Shown: positions 35,548 through 47,100 of the stretch, in pieces
How the letters are laid out: every line of letters begins with the position of its first letter
How positions within the stretch are numbered: position 1 is the stretch's first letter
From: JANXQG01 sp963780045
GTDB lineage: Bacteria; Planctomycetota; Planctomycetia; Pirellulales; Thermoguttaceae
Direction of reading: 5' to 3'
NCBI GenBank assembly: GCA_963780045.1
Contig: CAVZZZ010000001.1
Coordinates: 2,790,001-2,854,000, forward strand
DNA: 64,000 nt
The notes under the pieces: model-generated
What the model was told of the DNA's origin: nothing
Database searches by the model: none
What the model saw: the letters and a program-made list of their open reading frames with translations, nothing else
Position numbers and translations under genes: made by a program

Positions 35548-36557
35548 TTGGCCACCGGAAACCAGTCCGGCTCCTTGTTTGATTTGCCGTCACTGGTGAT
35601 CGCGACCCAACGGTCGGTCTTGGCGGCGTCGGCCACGCAGATGTTCCAGCCCTCGGCCTTGATGCCGACAACCTCCGGGGCCTTTCCCAAGGGGGCCTTC
35701 TTGGTCGGGCCGCGAGAAAAAGCCACGTAGCGGCTGTCGGGCAACCAGTCGATGTGATAGATGTGGATCGGGTTCGTGCTTGTTACCACGGGATGCGGGT
35801 TGACGACTTTCGGCCTGCCGTCGACGATTTTCAAGTCGGCCACGGCGAGCACCGTGTCGCCGGCCCCCCAGGCAATCTTCTTGCCGTCGGGGCTGACGTC
35901 CGGACGGCAGCCCGGAATCTCGAGATTGTATACGGCGTGGCCGCGGGCCTCGATGGCCAATATGCCGTGCCCATAGCCCATCCCCGCATGGACGGTGGAG
36001 ATAAACCACTCGCCGTCGGGCATGCAGCAAACGTTGTACAGGTGGTACAGTTTCGAGTTGACGTGCTTCCGGGTTTTGCCGGTTGCCACTTCGTAGAGGA
36101 ACATGCCCTTGGTGGCGAAGTCCCGGTACTCAAGCTCGTCGAGTTCGTCCTTGAGGTAGACGATGGTCTTGCCGTCGGCCGTCCAGCAGGCGTCGCGGCC
36201 GGCTTCGGCCACCAGTTTCCGGCCGCTTCCGTCCATGTTCATCACGTAAACATTGCGGCGTTTCGCCTTGCCTTCGCCCTCCTCGTGCTCAAAGGTGATT
36301 TTCTTGCCGTCGCGCGAGACGTGGGGATAGTTCTCGTTGGCGCCGGGTTTGGTGAGGACTACCGGGTCCGAACCGTCGGCGTTTCGCACGACTAACACCC
36401 AATGGTCATCGCGGTAGCTTTCGTGGACGATCTTGTAGGGGTAATGCTTCAACTCGTCCAACAGCGTCCGATCTTCGGGGACGGCGGCCCTTGCGACCGC
36501 GAGCTGCGTCAGCATCGACGTCAAGATCGCGCCAACGGCGAACCGGATTCGTATCAT
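35544..36557 (-). CDS. TolB/PD40-type beta-propeller exported protein
   Basis: A 337-residue protein with signal peptide MIRIRFAVGAILTSMLTQLA. Repeated PD40 blades: NYPHVSRDGKKITFEHEEGE, DACWTADGKTIVYLKDE, CRPDVSPDGKKIAWGAGD and WLPDSRYVAFSRG. Extracytoplasmic sensor or scaffold, as for TolB-like proteins. First gene of an operon with the SUMF1-fold lipoprotein (ATGA overlap), suggesting the two proteins interact. Confidence 0.84.
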   Translation of the reverse strand: MIRIRFAVGAILTSMLTQLAVARAAVPEDRTLLDELKHYPYKIVHESYRDDHWVLVVRNADGSDPVVLTKPGANENYPHVSRDGKKITFEHEEGEGKAKRRNVYVMNMDGSGRKLVAEAGRDACWTADGKTIVYLKDELDELEYRDFATKGMFLYEVATGKTRKHVNSKLYHLYNVCCMPDGEWFISTVHAGMGYGHGILAIEARGHAVYNLEIPGCRPDVSPDGKKIAWGAGDTVLAVADLKIVDGRPKVVNPHPVVTSTNPIHIYHIDWLPDSRYVAFSRGPTKKAPLGKAPEVVGIKAEGWNICVADAAKTDRWVAITSDGKSNKEPDWFPVAK

Positions 36558-36656
36558 TGTAGTTCCTTTTTCTTATCTCCCGTACGTTCTCATAGTGGTC
36601 CCAATCCCGATCATCGCCGCCATCGCTGGGGAAATCAAGGGGCGAAGAAATCGAAG

Positions 36657-37510
36657 TCAATTCTGCGGCGTGCCCTTCAATACGATGTTCTGGCACGGGA
36701 TCGGTATCTCGACTCCCTCGACGCGGAAGCACTTCAACGCTTCTTCCAGCAAGTCGAACTCCACCTGTTTGGCGACGCCCGCGTCCACGCACCACGCCTG
36801 GACGGTGAGTGTCATGTTCGACTCGCCCAGCGCGGTGAGCGGGCAGCCAACGACTTCCTGAACGTGCGGATGCGCCTTCGCCAATTGCATGAGGATGCCG
36901 CGCACTTTCTCAACGTCCGCACCGTGGCCGACGCGGAAGGGGACGGCCACCATAATCCGTCGGTCGACGGACGTCAGGTTCACCGTGACCTGGTTGGCCA
37001 TCACAGAGTTTGGCACGACAACGCGGCGGTTGTCGCCAGTCCGCAGGATCGTATAGCCGAGCGTTATCACCTCGACCACGCCGGTCTCAAGGCCGGTCGG
37101 AGCATTGACCTGAACGCGGTCGCCGACCTGAAACGGACGGTAGAGCAGCAGCGTCATGCCGGCGATTAAATTGCTAAGCGTATTCTGCGCCGCCAGGCCG
37201 ATGACAACCGACGCGACGCCCGCTCCCGCCAGCAAAGCCGTGCCAATGCCGCGAAGCTGCGGCACCCACTGAACGTAAAGGATCGCCGCGATGACATAGA
37301 CCACCGCGCCCAACAGTTGCGCTACGAAGGGCGCCGCCGTGCGGTCAACGAGGCCGCGGTGGTCTCGCGCCAGCGCCTGGGTCACGGTGATTTTTACCAG
37401 CCGCGCCAAGCCCCATGCGACCGCTGCGAAGATGGCGGCATAGAAGATTGCCCCGAGGAGAGCACTGGGGCTGATAAGCTGCGCTTAGTAAAATCCCAGA
37501 ATTCCCCCAC
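36657..37510 (-). CDS. MscS family mechanosensitive channel (frameshift at N-terminus)
   Basis: Small-conductance mechanosensitive channel, about 285 residues. The pore helix region ALLAGAGVASVVIGLAAQNT and the MscS beta domain FQVGDRVQVNAPTGLETGVV, TILRTGDNRRVVVPNSVMAN are clear. Without correction the best start is a TTG at 37409 that cuts off the first transmembrane helix (ALLGAIFYAAIFAAVAWGLA). GTG at 37508-37510 with GGAGGG 7 nt upstream gives MGEFWDFTKR, which joins this helix if one base is missing in AAGCGCAGC near 37484. This start is inferred. Confidence 0.82.
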
Positions 37511-37722
37511 CTGGAGTCCCTCCAAATCTGAAGTCGCCAAAGCCGATTGTAACGGTATGCCGGTCGAGGTGCCACTTTGAGATATGATCCCGACTTGGAT
37601 TGCGTTGGATGACGAGACGACGGCAGGTTTTTTCTTGCAGGGCTCCGGGCCGCCCCGGTTGCCGCCTCACCGAGGGACGAGTGTATGCCCGTTTGGTTCC
37701 TTTTTCTTGTACCCACAAAACG

Positions 37723-37751
37723 CTTGCAGTTACTTCATCATAATGCTATAA
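37723..37751 (+). promoter_or_regulatory. Sigma70-type promoter of the first PEP-CTERM gene
   Basis: TTGCAG at 37723-37728 and a perfect TATAAT at 37746-37751 with 17 bp between. The 12-mer CACAAAACGCTT at 37713-37724 overlaps the -35 box and recurs upstream of the second PEP-CTERM gene. This implies an 80-85-nt leader before the GTG start. The remainder of the spacer 37511-37712 shows no gene. Confidence 0.65.
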
Positions 37752-37839
37752 TGGCGGCTATCAGGCGGGACATGCGCCGTCCGCGTGCTGGGCAACTGCG
37801 GCGCTTTACTCTGCGCTTTTCCTGTAGGGAGGGATTGCC

Positions 37840-40800
37840 GTGTGTGCTATCGGGAATCAAGCCACCGCGATTGTCGGTCTTCGTGGCTTTGCAGCCCGTC
37901 CATTGATGCGGAGCTTCGGGTGGAATCTGGCACTGCCGGCAGTTTTATCGCTCGTCGCGGCGGCGTGGTCGTGCGTGGATTGTTCGACGAGCAATGCGCA
38001 GGCCCTTACCTGGGATCCTTCCGGCACGCTCACCGGAGGCAGCATGGGCGGCGGCGGCGTTTGGAATGATACGATCAGCCAATGGTACAACGGCGCGTCA
38101 GCTACGACCTGGAATCCCGGTACCGACGCCTGGTTCGCCGGCGGCGCGCCGGGAGGGACCGTCACTCTGGGCAATTCCAATGGTGAAATCGTCGGCAACA
38201 TGGTATTCAACACCTCCGGCTACACTCTCAGCGGCAGCACTTTGACCATTTTCCCCAATTCGGGATCGCCAGGGACCGTCACCGCAAACCAAAACGTCAC
38301 GATCAACTCCAGCATTGCCGACAACGGCGGAGGCGTGACGTTCACTGGCTCCCACGTAGTGACCCTGGGGGCCGCTTACGACACGGGATTGACCGGACCA
38401 ATTACCGTGAGCAGCGGCACGCTGCTCGTTAACGGCACAAACCCTGGTCTGCCGGCGGGCCTCTACAACGCCAGCTCGATCAATATCAACGGCGGCGCGA
38501 CCCTTGTGGCGAACACGAACAACGCGCTCTTCGGCTACCCGGCCCAAGGCCAGACGTACATCAATCCAGGAGCCCTGCTCACGAGTCCCTCCGGCATTAA
38601 CACCCATCTCAACGCCGTGCAATTGGACGGCGGCACACTCTCAACCGGCGGACCGAATTACACGTACGGATCATGGCAATTGGACCGCGGCGTAACCACG
38701 CCCGGCAACGGCGACGACCGAACGTCGTACATCGTCGGCGGCAACCTTTGTCTGTCGGAGAGCACAGGCGGCGGGACGCAATTCAACGTCGGCAGCGGCG
38801 ATACGCTCTACGTCGGCGCGCAGATTACCCTTTGCACTGGCCTCGCCAGTTCGACCCAGTTCAGCCTGATCAATGGAGGGGTAGGCACGCTGGTCCTCGC
38901 CGCGTCGAACAACTTCACCGCAAGCACCCAAACGAGCAACGGCACGCTGGTGCTGGCCAATACCGCGGCGCTCTCGGCCAGCCCGCTGGTCATAAACGGC
39001 GGTTACGTCGCCTTTAGCGGCATCACCCAAAACTTTCCCCTGGTGAGCCTCTCAGGCAACGGCGGCACGCTGGTGCTGGCCAACACCAACAACTCACCCG
39101 TCAACGTCAGCGTGGGCAGCTCGACAACCTATTCCGGTGCCTTGACGGGCAGCGGCTCGCTGACTGTCACCGGCGGCAACCTGACGTTGGGCGGCAACAA
39201 CAACTACAACGCCACAATCCTCGCCGGGGGCGTCCTAACGCTCGGCGGTCCCTCCGCGGCCGGCACCGGCGCCATGACTTTCTCCGGCGGCACGCTGCAG
39301 TACACCAGCGCCGCCAATGGTATCGCCGATTTGTCGCCGCAATTCAGCACGGCGGCCAGTCAGAAGTACAACATCGACACGGGCGGCCTAAGTCTTACGT
39401 TCTCAGGCAGTCTGAAAAGCTCCGGCGGGATTCTTACGAAATTCGGCTTGGGCGAGCTGACCCTCTCGGGGAGCGGCAACGCCAGCGCCGCCACCACGGT
39501 GAACATCATCGGCGGCGTGCTTCAGTTCGCAAGCCCGGCCTCCGTCCCCGACAAGTTCGCCACGATCAGCATCTCAAGCGCCGGCGCTGGTGGCCAGTTC
39601 CGGAAGCGCCAACACGGTCAACGGTTGGCTAAACACCGGCCTGATCCAAGCGGCTTCGAGCGGCGCTGATTGCGCTCACGGCCAGCAGCGCGGACGCCGC
39701 GATCGACTTCACCACGAAGCACAACTACAACAACCTTTCCTTGGGGGCCGTGGGGACGGTCACCTACGGCGGAAGCATTAATCCGGCCGGCGGCGGCTAC
39801 AATCTAGGCGGCGGCGGCGGCACGCTTTGGCTGACAACCCAGTTGACCGGCGCCAACGGGCTTACGGTCGGCAATGGCGGCGGCGGCGTCGTGGTCCTCG
39901 CCAACTCAAGCGACAACTGGGGGGGCACGACAACCATCGTGTCGGGCGGCACCCTGCAGATGGGCGACGGCATGAACAATCTCGTCAGTCCCACCGGGGC
40001 GATTACGGACAACGGGACCTTGGTCCTGCCGAATGCGCCGTCCCGCCCGCAGACCTTCTCCGCGGGAATCAGCGGCAGCGGCTCGGTGTACGCCTTCGGC
40101 TCGTCCGTGCTGACGCTTAACGGCGCCAACAGCGCCGGCGCCTTCTACGCCAACGGCGGGACCGTCAACATTAACGGTTCCTTCAGCACCGTCGGCAACA
40201 CCGTCTTCGGCAGCAGCCTCAGCGGCGCCCCTCGGCGCCCGCGGTGGTGAACTGGAACGCCACCGGCGGCATTTCTGGCGGCAGCTTCTTCGGCGTCGCG
40301 GACATGGGGCAGACGGCCACATTTAACATGCTCGGCGGCAGCCTCTCCGTGGCCAACGTCGCCACCTTCATCGGCAACGGCGGCGGCGGCGCCCTACCCT
40401 CAACCGGCGTCTTCAACATGACCGCCGGCACGGTCGCCGTCGACGCTTCCAACGCCGTCTATATCGGCAGCATCAACAACGCCAACGGCAACGGGACGGG
40501 AACGCTGAACGTCAGCGGCGGCTACATGCTCATCAATTCCACAACCAACGCCACCCTCGGCGGCAACGGTTCGGTCACCATGGCCCTGGCATCCAACGAC
40601 GTCGCTACGATCAACGTCACGGGCGGCACGCTGGCGACCGGCCGCAGCTTCTATGCCGGCACCGCCACCGGCGGCGGCACGGCCACGCTGAATCTCAACG
40701 GCGGCGTGTTGCAGTTCCCCGCGGGCGCCAGCAACAACGGCAACTGGTTCCAAGGCGGCGTGAACGTCGTGGCCGGCTCGAAGGGGGCCGTGATCGACAC

Positions 40801-43800
40801 TGAGGGCAGCACCACCGTCACGATCGAGAACGGGTCGGCCGCCGCCGAGACAATCAGCGGCCCCGGCTCGCTGACCAAAGTGGGCCCGGGCGCACTGGAA
40901 ATCTTCGGCACAAACAACTACACGGGCGGAACCGTCATCAACAACGGGCTCCTCTTTGCGCAAACGGAGCTTGCCCTCGGCCCCGTGCCCGCAAACTTCC
41001 AGTACAACAACATCACGCTCAACGGCGGCGAGTTGCGCGACGCCAGCAACGGCGGGAGCCTCTACCTATCGGCCAATCGCGGAATTCTGCTGGGCTCCGC
41101 GGGCGGCGTTCTCCGCGCCGGCTGGTCGAACACCACGACCGTCGCCGGCGTCATCAACGGCGGGGGCCTGACGATCGCCGATGACGGGCAAGGCTTTTCC
41201 CCTAACAGCAACGTCTACCTGGCCAACACCGCCAACACGTACACCGGATCAACGACCATCGGCGGCGGGTCCCTGCCCGGCACTTACAATTACGAAGGAA
41301 TCTCCACGCTTACCGTGGCGTACCTGCCTAACGGCGGGCAAAACAGTCCCATCGGGGCCTCGTCCAATGCCGCCTCGAACCTCGTTTTCAACTCCTACAA
41401 CAACCCCACCTACACCGGGACGGGCGCGCTGAACTACGCCGGCACGGGCGACAGCACGGACCGTTTGTTTACCATAGCCAGCGGAGTGGTGTCCCAGATC
41501 AACAATTACGGCACGGGTCCGTTGAACTTCACTAATCCCGGCGCGATCGTGGTAACCAACACGCTCGCCTCTACACTGGCCCTGGGCGGCACCTACGCCG
41601 GTCCCACCGCCAACACCTTCGCCCCGGCGGTCACGGACAATGGCGCCTTGCCCACCACAGTGGCCGTTAACGGGTCGCTCTGGACCTTAACCGGCGGCAG
41701 CAAGAACAGCTTTACGGGCGGCGCGGTGCTTAACGGCGGCACGCTGAACGTCACCGGCAACGGCCAACTGCAAAACAACACTGTCGTCGCCAACGGCGGT
41801 AGCCTGACTTTCGCCGCCGGGGTGACCTCGCCCATACTGGGCGGCCTGGCCGGCAACGGCGGCCCCATCGCCCTGCAGGACGCCAACTCCAACCCCGTCA
41901 CGTTGAACGTCGGCGCCAACAACAAGAATACGGCTTTCGCCGGCAGCCTCTCCGGTCCCGGCGGCCTCTCGAAGACGGGCATTGGCATGTTGCAAATCAA
42001 CGGAAGTCAGGTCTACGCCGGCGCCACTGTGGTCAACGGCGGCACGCTACAGATCGCGCCGGCGGCACTCAGCGGCTTCGGCGGCAACGGCACGGGTTGG
42101 ACGCTTAAGGAGACCGGCAATCCCGCCGTCGGCGTGAGCAACAACGTCCTCACGCTGACGCAGAGCAACGTAGGCAGCACGGCCACGGCCTTGTGGTATA
42201 ACGCTCCGGTTTCGGTGACCGGGCCGTGGACTGCCGCCTTCACCTACAACAACTCCGGCGGCAGCGGGGCCGACGGCACTTGCTTTGTGGTTCAGAACGC
42301 CGGGCTGACCGCCTTGGGCGCCGGCGGCGGCGACCAGGGCTTCTCAGGCATTTCGCCGTCCTTTGGCATGAGCCTGAGGATCTACACCTCCAGCGACATT
42401 GGTTTTTACACAAGCCCCGCGTCGGGCACGAACATCGACAACGGCGACACGACACCGCTTGGCTCCGTCAATCTTCGCGCCGCCAACTCGCCCGTCAATT
42501 TCACCCTGTCATACAACGGCAACGGGACGCTGCTGGTGTCCGCCAGCCAAGGCGCAAATGTATTTACCACGACGACCAGCGTCAACACGGCCAGCGCATT
42601 GGGCAACCCGGCGGGCGGCCTGGCCTACATCGGCTTCACCGGCGCTGACGGCGGCACCGACTCCACGCAACTGATCTCTAATTTTACTATGACGGTATCG
42701 CCGGGCGCGGACGTGAATCTGCTCCCCGCAAACACGCCGCTGAGGGTAAACGCTGGCAGTACGTTCGACCTTTACGGCGGCACTCAGGCCGTCGGGTCCT
42801 TGGCGGGCGCGGCGCGGTCACCAGCAGCTACAGCGGCGGCACCGCCCTGTTGACGGCTGGCAATGACGGCACGAACCAGACTTTCTCCGGAACGATCAGT
42901 GGTCCGCTGGCCCTGGCGAAAGTCGGCGCCGGGACGCTAACGCTTGGCGGCAACAACGGTTACACCGCCGGCACGTCGATCGACGGCGGCGCTGTTGTCG
43001 CCACGCAGCGCACCGGTTTGGGCAGCGGCCCGGTAGACCTCGGCAGCGGCACCTTGGATGCCAGCGCCAACGGTTTAGCGATCGGCTCGTTGACCGTTTC
43101 TGACAGCGGCCCCAGCACGCTGAACGTTTCGCTGGCCCATCCGCTGGCAATCGGCGGCGCCGTCAATCTTATTAGCGGCGGCACCTTGAATGTCAGCGGC
43201 ATCCACTACGTGAACCCGCAATTGGTGATGTCCTACAGCGGCACGGAATCGGGCACGTTCGACAGCGCATTGTACAACGGCAGCGCCGCCGGCTTGTCGT
43301 ACAGCGGCGGTTCGATCGACCTCGTGTCGGGCACGACCGTCTTTAGCGGTTCTGGCCAGTGGATCGGCACTAGCAGCTCGTGGAACAGCTCAAACAACTG
43401 GACCGACGGCTACGGCCACAACGGCGTGCCGGGCGACGGCTCGCGGCCGGCCGGCACCGACGTGGCGAGCTTCAGCGGATCGAGCGCGGTCACTACGATC
43501 AACCTCAGCCCGACCAATCCCACCCTGTCCGCCGTCAGCTTCAGCAAGTCGAACTACACGCTCTCAAGCGGCAGCCTCACTTTGTACAGCGGCTCCGCGC
43601 CGGCGACGATTGCGGTGCTTAGCGGCACGTCGACGTTCAACTCGACGGCGACGCTCAGCATGGCCAGCAGCACGACAGTCGATCCTTCGGCCGGCGCGCA
43701 GTTGACGATCAATGGCTCGATCGCCGGCAGCAATCCGCTTACGCTGGATGGTCCCGGCACGCTCGTATTGGCGGGCAGCAGCCGGTTTAGCGGCGGCCTG

Positions 43801-44031
43801 GTCGTGGAGAACGGCACGCTGATCGCCACCAACAACGAGGCCTTGGCGGACGGAGTCAGCCTCGTCGTCGGCAACGATTCGTCGGCCTTCGGCGGCGTAA
43901 TCGCGGCGGATGCGGCCAGCCAGGCAGGTTCACCCGCAAGTGCGCCGGTGCCCGAACCGGGAACGCTGCCGCTGGTGGCTGCCGGGGCACTGGCCGCGGC
44001 GCTTTCTGCTTGGCGCGGGAGGAGGCGGTAG
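37840..44031 (+). CDS. Giant autotransporter-repeat PEP-CTERM surface protein A (four frameshifts)
   Basis: About 2,060 residues. GTG start with GGGAGG 7 nt upstream; a long signal region contains WNLALPAVLSLVAAAWSCV and likely cleavage at NAQA. The body is a beta-solenoid of autotransporter-associated beta-strand repeats (GGTLVLANTNNSPVNVSV, LGGNNNYNATILAGGVLTLG). Around 42070-42700 sits a lectin-like beta-sandwich (GTGWTLKETGNPAVGVSNN...GLAYIGFTGADGGTDSTQLI). The C-terminus is a PEP-CTERM signal: PVPEPGTLPLVAAGALAAAL then WRGRRR. Frames must be joined near 39600, 39667, 40230 and 42815, all in GCGC contexts. It should be exported, processed by an exosortase-type enzyme encoded elsewhere, and displayed in the extracellular matrix. 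Paralogue of the next gene. Confidence 0.85.
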
Positions 44032-44056
44032 GAGTTTCGGTTTTTCACATTATGCT

Positions 44057-44080
44057 CACAAAACGCTTTTCTGGTATAAT
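44057..44080 (+). promoter_or_regulatory. Probable promoter/regulatory site of the second PEP-CTERM gene
   Basis: CACAAAACGCTT at 44057-44068 is identical to the 12-mer upstream of gene A, and a perfect TATAAT follows at 44075-44080. No good -35 box is seen at 17 bp, so an activator bound at the shared 12-mer may substitute. It sits 78 nt before the start codon. Confidence 0.45.
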
Positions 44081-44157
44081 GCGGGAGGGACAGGTACAGT
44101 CTGGGTGGCTGGGAAGAATCTGTTCGTCCAATGCTTATGCTATTACGAGGGGTTTCC

Positions 44158-47100
44158 ATGTCTAGGTACAATGCTTTTCGTGGCGCTGCGGCTCAAGCGA
44201 GCACCTATCGCGGACTTTCAAAGTCGTTGCGGCCTATTCGCGGTTTCAGCCGGCTCACGCGGTTGATCCATGCTTTGGCCTTTGCGGCGCTCGTCGCGGC
44301 GTTGACACCCGGCGCGCGTGCCGTCGCGGCTACCTACGTATGGAACGGCTCCAGTGGAACGGCATGGAGCGCGGGAGCTGATTGGTGGGGCGGCGCGGTT
44401 CCCCCTGCCGGCTCGGTCGCGATGTTCACAAGCGCGTCGTACACAAACAAGCCGTTCACCGGCACGACACCCGAGTCGGTTGGCGCCATCTGGGACATCG
44501 GCACTGCCGCGCTGTCGATCGGCGGGTCGGCTGCGGGCGCATTGACCCTCACCGGCACGACCGCCGGTTTTCCGAACACGGGCATCGAATTGGACGGCGG
44601 CGCCGGTGCGCTGACCATCAGTGGGTCGCTCATCCTGGGCACCGCTAGCGGCGGGACGCAACAGTGGATCAATAATTCCGCCAACGCGCTGACGATCAGC
44701 AGCAGCATCTCCGGCGGCGCTGGGAGCACGCTGGTCAAGGGCGGATCGGGCCTCATTACGCTCAGCAACACCAGCAGCTATACGGCAAGCATCATCGTTT
44801 CCAGCGGCACCCTGCAAGCGAACAACAACAGCAACACCACGAGCGGCACCGGGTCGGGCGGCACGTCGCTAGGCAATATTACAACCGCCACGCGCACGAT
44901 CACCGTCAACAACGGCGGCGTCTTGCAGTTTATTAATTCCAATGTTACGGGCTCGGGCGGCAGTCCCGTGGCGACGCCCTTCGTGATTAACTCCGGCGGC
45001 CTTCTTACCGCCAGCGGCAGCGTCAACAATAATTTGGGACCGGTCACGCTCTCCGGCGGTACGCTCTCCGGCGGCGCCGGCGGTGCCTCTGGCAAGTACT
45101 TGACCTGGCAGCTCTCGGGCGGCTCGGTCGTGGTCAACACGGCCCCGTCGGTGATTACGGACTACGCCCCGGTCACGGGCAGCGGAGCGTACGAGCCCGG
45201 TTACAACATGGCGGCGACGACCACCTTCAACGTAGGTCTGACGGGGACCGCGGGCACCGTAAGCGCCAACCCCGATCTCACGGTCTCCGCGTTGCTAGGG
45301 GATCAGTGGGGCAACGTTCAAGGCACCGGGGCGCTTCCGCTTCCTCGCTGGTCAAGACGGGCGCGGGGACGATGTTGCTCGCCACTACCGACAGCTATTC
45401 GGGCACGACCACCGTCAACGCCGGAACGCTCCTGTTGGGCAACGCCGCGGCCCTCGGCCAGAGCCCGCTTGTCATCAGCGCCGGCACGGTGAGCTTTGCC
45501 GGCATCAATGGTGTGTCGATCGTGAGCCTCGCGGGAAACAATGCCGGCGTGCTGCTGCTGACCAACACCAATGGCACCAGCGCCAACCTTACCGTGGCCA
45601 ATACCGGGGCCACCGTCTCCACGGCCTACAACGGGACCTTGACGGGCAGCGGCGGCTCGCTGACGATGAATGGGCCCGGCACCTTGGCGTTGGGCGGCAG
45701 CAACAACTACACCGGTACCACGACGCTTGGCGGCGGCGTGCTCGTGCTGAACAACTCCGCCGCGCTGGCGGGCGGCGGCCCGATCAACTTCGCCGGCGGC
45801 ACGCTCCAATATTCCGCGAACAACGCCATTGACTATTCGCCCCGGTTCCTCGCCACGAACAACCAGAACGTCAGCATTAACACCGGCGGCCAGAATGTGA
45901 CTTTCGCCGCCAACCTGACCAGCAGTGGCGGAACCCTCACGAAGCTGGGCTCGGGGCAGTTGACCCTCTCGGGGAACAACACCTACACCGGCGGCACCTA
46001 CATCAACGGTGGCGTGCTCCAATTCGGCAACGCTAACGCGGTTCCCAACCCCGGCAACCCTTACGGACAAATCTACATCAACAGCGGCGGCGGACTGTCG
46101 GCGATATCGGGCGATGCCACAGACGTCAACGATTGGCTGAACGCCGGCGATATCGCGGTCCCTTCGACCGGCGCGATTGCGCTGACCACCGCGAGTACGG
46201 ACACGAATGTCGACTTCACGCAGGGGCCGCCGGGCGGCTACCCCACCCTGGCCTTGGGGGCCGTGGGAACGGTGACTTACAACGGAACTATTATTCCCAA
46301 CTCCCAGGCCGGCGGCTACTACCTCGGCAGCGTCGGCACGCTCTGGTTGGCTTCCTCCCTGAGCGACGCGGGCGGCCCGACTCCCCTGACGATCGTCAAC
46401 GGGGGCACAGTTGTCTTCACCAATTCCGCGGACAACTGGAGCGGTCTAACGAACATCCAGTCCGGCGCGAGCCTGCAGTTGGGCGACGGCTCGCTCAACA
46501 TCGTCACGCCCCTCGGCGGCATTTCCAACAGTGGCACATTGACATTCAAGAACGGCGTGCCGCAGACCTACGGCGCCGGAATCGCCAGCAGCAGCGCGAG
46601 CAGTTTGTTCGCCTACGGGACGTCGGTGCTGGAGATTGACGGCACCAATAACGTCGGCATTTTCACCGCGAGCGGCGGGACGGTGAACATCGGCAACCAA
46701 AGCGTCTTTAACAACACCGTCTTCAATACCCAGGGCAAGACCATCATCGGCCAGAACGCGCACGGGGCGGCCGTGGTGAACTGGAACGCCACCGGCACCA
46801 TCAACCCCTTGGCCGGCGGGGGCTTCTTCGGCATCGCCGACGCGAACTCGCAAGCCACGCCCATCACGGCCACGTTCAACATGAACGGCGGCAGTCTCGC
46901 GGTGACCAACGCCACGGTTTTCATCGGCAACGGCGACGGACCGACCGGCCCTTCCAACGGCACCTTCAACATGAACGGCGGGGTGGTCACGGTCGACTTC
47001 ACAAACCCCTTTTGGATAAGCAGCCTCGGCACCGCGAACACCAACGGGACCGGCACGCTGAACATTAGCGGCGGGTCGATGTACATCGCCCAAGGCGGAG

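Noticed and set aside
37857..43200. Numerous open frames antisense to the PEP-CTERM genes
   Set aside because: Repetitive GGC/ACC-rich codons on the sense strand create open antisense frames rich in Ala, Pro and Val; no motifs are present.
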